Below the pieces are notes generated by a model, which saw nothing but the letters and a program-made list of their open reading frames with translations, had not been told where the DNA came from and made no database searches. A stretch of 64,000 nt of DNA from assembly GCA_039025395.1 (NCBI GenBank), contig JBCCOK010000009.1, positions 42,046 through 106,045 on the forward strand. The letters are read 5' to 3'. How positions within the stretch are numbered: the stretch's first letter is position 1; every line of letters starts with the position of its first letter. The DNA comes from Hoeflea_A sp039025395 (GTDB taxonomy: Bacteria; Pseudomonadota; Alphaproteobacteria; Rhizobiales; Rhizobiaceae). Position numbers and translations under genes: made by a program. Positions 59,978 to 64,000 of this stretch are shown in pieces.

Positions 59978-60631
59978 ATGCTGACATCTTTGTGGTTGGG
60001 AACGGGGCTGCGATCGGGGAAAAAAGCGAGATACGGACCTTGGCTCATGGCCATGGTCGCAGTCATGGTCGCATTTGTGATGGCGCTCCCCGGCAGCGCC
60101 TTCGCCCAGAACGCATCGCGCGAAATGATCTTCGAGGCGCTTCGCGGCGGCGGGCATGTGATCTATTTCCGGCATGCGGCGACCACGTGGTCGGGCGTCG
60201 ACCGGATCGAGTGGCCGCGCGAAAGGCAGCGGCTTTTGTCTGATGAGGGCATTCAGGATTCGCGCGATATCGGCGAGGCGAGCAGGCGCATGGGCCTGCC
60301 GATCGGAGAGGTCATCGCCAGCCCCTTCGCGCGCTGCCGCGACATGGCCGAGATCGCCTTTGGCCGGGTCGAGGAACACATGGAGCTTCTGGGCCTTCTT
60401 TCGGACGCGGACGGACGCGCGGAACGGGTTGCGTTTCTGCGCGAGCGCATGGGCGCGCCGACCGGCGCGGCCGGCAACCGCATCATCGTCGCGCACCGCT
60501 CCAACATCGGGGAGGTTGCCGGCGCCTCGCTTGCCGAAGGCGATGCGCTGGTGGTGGAGCCGCTCGGCAACGGGAATTTTCGCGTCCTCGGCACTTTGCG
60601 GCCGGACGATTGGCGCGTTGCCGGCGGTTAA
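59978..60631 (+). CDS. secreted histidine phosphatase family protein
   Basis: A protein of about 217 residues with a hydrophobic signal (AMVAVMVAFVMALPGSAFA-QN). The histidine phosphatase core has the catalytic RHA (YFRHAATTWSG), the SPFARC segment and the second histidine in IIVAHRSNIGEVAG. It probably hydrolyses a phosphate ester in the periplasm. Other in-frame ATG codons (59954 or 60047) are possible starts and the ribosome sites are weak; 60047 would give a more standard signal. A decayed, internally deleted copy of this gene lies at 62618-62700. Confidence 0.8.
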   Translation: MLTSLWLGTGLRSGKKARYGPWLMAMVAVMVAFVMALPGSAFAQNASREMIFEALRGGGHVIYFRHAATTWSGVDRIEWPRERQRLLSDEGIQDSRDIGEASRRMGLPIGEVIASPFARCRDMAEIAFGRVEEHMELLGLLSDADGRAERVAFLRERMGAPTGAAGNRIIVAHRSNIGEVAGASLAEGDALVVEPLGNGNFRVLGTLRPDDWRVAGG

Positions 60632-61087
60632 ACTGGGCGCACCGATCAGGCGAAACCCAGCACCGAAGGATTTCTGCGACGCAAACGAAACGGGTGCCAT
60701 CAGGAGGGAGCGGTGCTGCCGAGTGTGACCGCTTCACTGACCGCGATTGGAAACACTAAAAGGTGTTTTTTGCAAAAACACAACCTTAAGTTTTGCATGC
60801 AAATTACACGCTAAGGTTTAGTCGTTTATTAATGCGCTGCTGCTAAAAGAAGCCATTCTATTTAATCCATATTTGAATTCGGCAGCACCCTAGAATGACA
60901 CCAGGCGAACCCCACCGTAGCGTTGAGAAACAACTCCTGCGTGTTTCCGGTAACAGGCATGGGAACTGCGCGTATTCAGCAATTTATTGCCTGCAGGGCC
61001 GCCAGCTTCCCGCGCGACAATCGAAAAACACATTCTTGGATCCGGTCTCCGGTCAGCTGTGCCCCGCGAAAAACGGGTCAAGCATTG
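60632..61087. other. AT-rich intergenic stretch with hairpin and palindrome
   Basis: No convincing gene is present in this 456-base stretch. An inverted repeat GTGTTTTT-tgc-AAAAACAC (60763-60781) and a perfect palindrome TTTGCATGCAAA (60792-60803) lie close together. They probably belong to the promoter/regulatory zone of the TadG-like gene or to a terminator after the phosphatase gene. Confidence 0.45.
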
Positions 61088-62596
61088 ATGAAAACCTTTT
61101 CTCTTTTACGCTCATTGGCTTCGAAATTCCGGTCCAATAGAAGCGGCAATTTTACAATCTATCTCGGCGTGGTTGCACCGGTCATCTTCCTGGCGTCCGG
61201 AATGGCGGTTGATTATTCGATGTTGCTGCAAACCAAGACGCGCGTTGGCAACGCTCTGGATGCCGCAGCGCTGGCGACCGGCCGCGCCCTGTCGGCCGAA
61301 GAAATGAGCGCCGACGGTGACGAAGCAGAAGACTATTTCAAGGCTGTTTTCGCGGCCAATATGGGCGACGATGCTTTTGAGACAGACGTTTATACGCTCG
61401 AAAGCTTCACGGTCGATGAGGACGCCAAGACGGTATCCGGTTCGGTAAGCGTCGATCGCGACTTGTCGCTCCTGCCGGTTGGTTTGAACAAGACCAGCCA
61501 GACGGTGTCCAATTACAGCGCAATCAATTACGGCGTCGATACGATCGAGATCGCACTGGTTCTCGACATCACCGGGTCCATGACCTACATGGGATCAAAC
61601 GGCGAAAGTAAGATTACAAACCTGAAAAAGGCCGCCAAGCTTATTGTGCAGGAATTGTTGGCCGCAAATACGCAAACGACGGACTATGTCCGCATCAGCA
61701 TTGTGCCTTATAATCATACGGTGAACGCCGGACCGCTGGCCGGATATGTGTATCCAGACTACAACGAACCAACGAGTGATGCTCCCGTTTATCAGCGGGG
61801 TTTTGGGTTCTTCTACGACGTGAAAACTCATCTCGAGGCCTATGGCGCGCAATGCACGCTAAGGAATAGTACGGGTCGCAAAAAATACGTTTGTACAGGG
61901 ATACCGGACGATTTTGACGTACGGACTACTGGCGGTCGGATGCACGACTGCGCCACGGATCGCAAGGCGCCGAAAACCAGCGGAAAAACGTCCTACCAAT
62001 ATACTGATGCTGACCCTTCGTACGGGATGATCAGCAGCGACTCTCGGCTCCAAACTGAAAAAACCAGTTACTTCAGATGCCATGACGCAGCCCTTGTTCC
62101 CCTTACAAGCGATATGACGACGCTGACTGACGCCATCGATGGCCTCGTAGCCGAAGGTTCAACGGCTGGCCACGTCGGATTGCAGTGGGGTTGGTACACA
62201 ATCTCTCCCAACTGGGCAGATTACATGCCTGCCGGTTCCGAACCCTACGACTTCGCGACCAAAGACAGGCTGAGGAAATATATTATCCTCATGACCGATG
62301 GCGAATTCAATACGGCTTATGCTGATGTTGACGACCCGTATAATGAATTCCACAACCAAAACCAAGTTGCGAAAACGCATACCGAAGCCTTGTGCACGGC
62401 GATCAAAAGCAACCGAATCAGAATCTTCACGATTGGCTACGAGACATCCGACGATGCCGATGCGATTCTGGAGGACTGCGCATCGCCTGACATATGGAAC
62501 ATGACTTTCTTCTATACGCCAGATTCAGCTGAAGAACTCGAAGAGACTTTCGCAACGATTGCCGAACTTATTCAACAGCTAATAATTACCAATTAG
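61088..62596 (+). CDS. TadG-like pilus assembly protein with VWA domain
   Basis: A 502-residue protein of the TadE/TadG-like group. A single N-terminal membrane segment follows the typical GNFTIYLGVVAPVIFLASGMAVDYSMLLQTK opening (about residues 20-48). A von Willebrand A domain has the metal motif DITGS (160-164) and a conserved TDGEFNTA strand. TadG proteins take part in Flp pilus/adhesion assembly, mainly in the periplasm. No other tad or flp gene lies in this window. The ATG at 61088 was chosen since the conserved N terminus follows it; the frame is open upstream. Confidence 0.82.
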   Translation: MKTFSLLRSLASKFRSNRSGNFTIYLGVVAPVIFLASGMAVDYSMLLQTKTRVGNALDAAALATGRALSAEEMSADGDEAEDYFKAVFAANMGDDAFETDVYTLESFTVDEDAKTVSGSVSVDRDLSLLPVGLNKTSQTVSNYSAINYGVDTIEIALVLDITGSMTYMGSNGESKITNLKKAAKLIVQELLAANTQTTDYVRISIVPYNHTVNAGPLAGYVYPDYNEPTSDAPVYQRGFGFFYDVKTHLEAYGAQCTLRNSTGRKKYVCTGIPDDFDVRTTGGRMHDCATDRKAPKTSGKTSYQYTDADPSYGMISSDSRLQTEKTSYFRCHDAALVPLTSDMTTLTDAIDGLVAEGSTAGHVGLQWGWYTISPNWADYMPAGSEPYDFATKDRLRKYIILMTDGEFNTAYADVDDPYNEFHNQNQVAKTHTEALCTAIKSNRIRIFTIGYETSDDADAILEDCASPDIWNMTFFYTPDSAEELEETFATIAELIQQLIITN

Positions 62597-62617
62597 AGAA
62601 AGACCGGGTTGCGTTCA

Positions 62618-62700
62618 ATTTCCGGGATGCGGCAACCGCATGGTCGGGCGTCGACCGCATCATCGTCGCGCACCGCTCCAATATCGCGGAGGTTGCCTGA
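62618..62700 (+). pseudogene. remnant of a second histidine phosphatase gene with internal deletion
   Basis: This segment joins two pieces of the phosphatase gene at 59978-60631. Bases 62618-62657 match 60165-60204 (four mismatches in 40) and 62656-62697 match 60479-60520 (two mismatches in 42), so about 274 bases between are missing, the joint falling on a shared ACCG. The reading frame stays open through the joint and ends TGA at 62698. The catalytic RHA is changed to RDA. It is probably non-functional, a relic of a duplication around the TadG-like gene. Confidence 0.85.
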
Positions 62701-62720
62701 ACCTGAATTTGGCGGGCCGA

Positions 62721-63128
62721 TCAGGCCCGCCTCTGGTGCATGGAATCGGACTTGCCGATATCCTTGCGCTGGCGGATGGCATTCAGCACTGAGACAAAGA
62801 CCAGCAGGGCAGACAGCTGGCCGAGGACCACGGCAGGCCAGATCAGCCCAAACTGCGCATCGAAATATTTCTGCGGCCCAAAGGAAACGAGCGCCATCAG
62901 CGCAGCAAGCACACTCAGGCTTCGTCCGGGCGCGCTGCTCAGCGGATGCACAATGATTGCTGCCAGCGCAATGGAAATCGATGCACCGATGAATGGGCCC
63001 ATGCCGAACAAAGGCGTGACATTCGGCGGATGCGGCGCGATCCCGGCATAAAGTGCCGAGAGCATTATCACTTGAAGCAGGATCAATGCGGCAAGGGCTG
63101 CGAGTGCGTGTCGGTCTGATCGTGTCAT
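62721..63128 (-). CDS. small membrane protein divergent from a TetR regulator
   Basis: A 135-residue protein with four predicted transmembrane helices (about 9-29, 37-60, 68-82 and 96-117) and a polar C terminus. I do not recognise a family. The start at 63128 has a GGAGATGACGAC region upstream; a much longer upstream frame is antisense to the TetR gene and is not used. It is divergent from the TetR gene and likely its target through the shared operator. Confidence 0.7.
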   Translation of the reverse strand: MTRSDRHALAALAALILLQVIMLSALYAGIAPHPPNVTPLFGMGPFIGASISIALAAIIVHPLSSAPGRSLSVLAALMALVSFGPQKYFDAQFGLIWPAVVLGQLSALLVFVSVLNAIRQRKDIGKSDSMHQRRA

Positions 63129-63155
63129 GTCGTCATCTCCAAAAGCGTATTTCTG

Positions 63156-63190
63156 ATTACGGTTGCTTTTATCCGTAATGTTGATTACGG
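63156..63190. promoter_or_regulatory. TetR-type operator
   Basis: CCGTAATgttgATTACGG (63173-63190) is a seven-base inverted repeat with a four-base spacer, and another ATTACGG half-site sits at 63156-63162. It is located between the divergent membrane protein and TetR genes, the usual place for an autoregulatory TetR operator. Confidence 0.75.
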
Positions 63191-63215
63191 TTTTTGTCAA
63201 CCTGCAGGGGAACAA

Positions 63216-63812
63216 ATGCGACAAGAAAAGCGATCGATCCGCCAACAGCAGATTGAGGCCGCGGCCTACGAGGTTCTCGAAGCCAAGGGATATGGCGGCA
63301 CGTCGATGCTTGGCATTGCGAAACAGGCACGTGCCTCGAACGAGACGCTCTACAACTGGTACGGCGACAAGAACGGGCTGTTTCATGCGCTCGTCACACG
63401 CAATGCCTCCGAGGTGAAAGACCATCTCGAAGCGGAGTTGAAGACCGATCACGATGCGCTCTCGATTCTCGCCACGCTTGGTCCGAAACTGCTCAAGCTT
63501 CTGACGGGCGACAGGGCTATTGCATTGAATCGTGCGGCGGCCGCAGACAGCAGTGGTGAACTGGGCGCAACGCTCTCCGAGGCCGGTCGCGAAGCCGTCT
63601 TCCCGCTCTTGGAACAGGTGCTGCTGCGTGCGCGGCATGAGGGGAAACTTCACTTTGAGGATAGCGGTGAAGCGTTCGGGCTATATCTGGACCTGCTGAT
63701 CGGCGATCTGCAGATCAGGCGCGTCATTGGACGCCTGCCTGCCCCGTCAAAGGCCTTCTGCGAGGAGCGGTCGAAACGCGCCCTCGCCCATCTCTGCCAG
63801 CTGCTTGGATGA
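63216..63812 (+). CDS. TetR family transcriptional regulator
   Basis: A 198-residue repressor. The N-terminal helix-turn-helix is RQQQIEAAAYEVLEAKGYGGTSMLGIAKQARASNETLYNWYGDKNGLFHALV, followed by a helical ligand domain. It is divergent from a small membrane protein gene and an operator lies between. It probably represses both genes; the ligand is unknown. No gene is seen in the remaining 188 bases to the window end. Confidence 0.92.
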   Translation: MRQEKRSIRQQQIEAAAYEVLEAKGYGGTSMLGIAKQARASNETLYNWYGDKNGLFHALVTRNASEVKDHLEAELKTDHDALSILATLGPKLLKLLTGDRAIALNRAAAADSSGELGATLSEAGREAVFPLLEQVLLRARHEGKLHFEDSGEAFGLYLDLLIGDLQIRRVIGRLPAPSKAFCEERSKRALAHLCQLLG

Positions 63813-64000
63813 ACGTTTCATGGCATGAGATGCACTGCGCACTGTCATCGCGTTGAAGGCTGCAAGGATGGACCGTCAAAAGTCTTAGAGCAAATCTGGG
63901 TTAGATCGGAACATTTGACCGAGGCGATTTTGGTTCCTGACCAGGCGGGTTGCGTGCCGTGGTGCCATCCCACCACAAGCGCAAGCCAACGCAGTCAGGG

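Noticed and set aside
1..64000. Search for tRNA, rRNA, CRISPR, transposases and phage genes
   Set aside because: None was recognised by eye; short repeats found are the 12-bp tandem array and palindromes already listed.

Overview
The window reads as chromosomal DNA of an alphaproteobacterium, most likely a member of the Hyphomicrobiales (Rhizobiales) related to marine Phyllobacteriaceae/Hoeflea-type bacteria. Supporting signs are the GlxB-GlxC-GlxD-GlnT operon, a shortened relative of the alphaproteobacterial ATPase zeta subunit, small DUF1127 and YdcH-like proteins, a CHD/FlgO/TPR 'adenylate cyclase-like' protein, a fused TAXI-TRAP permease, and a bacterioferritin gene preceded by an Irr-box-like site. 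No tRNA, rRNA, CRISPR array, transposase or phage gene was seen. Genus is inference only.

Layout. 1-6.4 kb: a 5'-cut alpha/beta hydrolase, a YghU-type glutathione transferase, an orphan Tat-exported substrate-binding protein, tiny proteins, an AEC exporter, a second GST and a flavodoxin-like protein. 6.7-16.3 kb: bacterioferritin, a YbbA/YbbP/HlyD-type ABC export operon, a small secreted protein, a tandem universal stress protein, a two-domain PPK2 polyphosphate:AMP phosphotransferase and a membrane protein. 16.4-21.4 kb: a divergent pair of large proteins that share a FlgO/TolB-like plus TPR C-terminal half but carry different N-terminal modules, one a kinase-like phosphotransferase and the other a nucleotide cyclase homologue without metal ligands; a single-domain ParB-like protein follows. 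21.4-27.6 kb: an SDR, a DoxX-like protein, an OxyR-like regulator in one operon with the bicarbonate transporter SbtA and its PII-like partner SbtB, a zeta-like protein, a YdcH-like protein and a hotdog thioesterase with a signal-like N terminus.

27.6-42.5 kb is a catabolic island. A leftward operon encodes an Asp/Glu racemase-superfamily enzyme, an aldehyde dehydrogenase, an SDR, an FAD monooxygenase and a leaderless periplasmic-binding-fold protein. Rightward genes encode a TAXI-TRAP importer, a second racemase/maleate isomerase-like enzyme, an isocitrate lyase/PEP mutase family enzyme and another SDR. A GntR regulator sits in the middle, and GGACAAA boxes lie before the TRAP genes and beside the regulator. 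Uptake, ring or side-chain oxidation and C-C cleavage of an organic acid is the likely theme; the substrate is unknown. VOC-membrane and serine hydrolase genes follow.

42.6-48.6 kb is an Ugp-like ABC importer operon ending in a metallophosphoesterase and beginning beside a PhnF-like GntR regulator, which points to uptake and hydrolysis of an organophosphate or related ester. 48.8-53.9 kb holds an XRE-cupin regulator and the glxBCD-glnT operon for glutamine/glutamate-type amido transfer. 53.9-59.4 kb holds two YtcJ-type amidohydrolases (one cytosolic, one Tat-exported) and an isochorismatase-family hydrolase, opposite an AraC regulator. 59.5-64 kb contains an HxlR regulator, a histidine phosphatase, a TadG-like VWA protein followed by an internally deleted remnant of that phosphatase gene, and a divergent TetR/membrane-protein pair with a clear operator.
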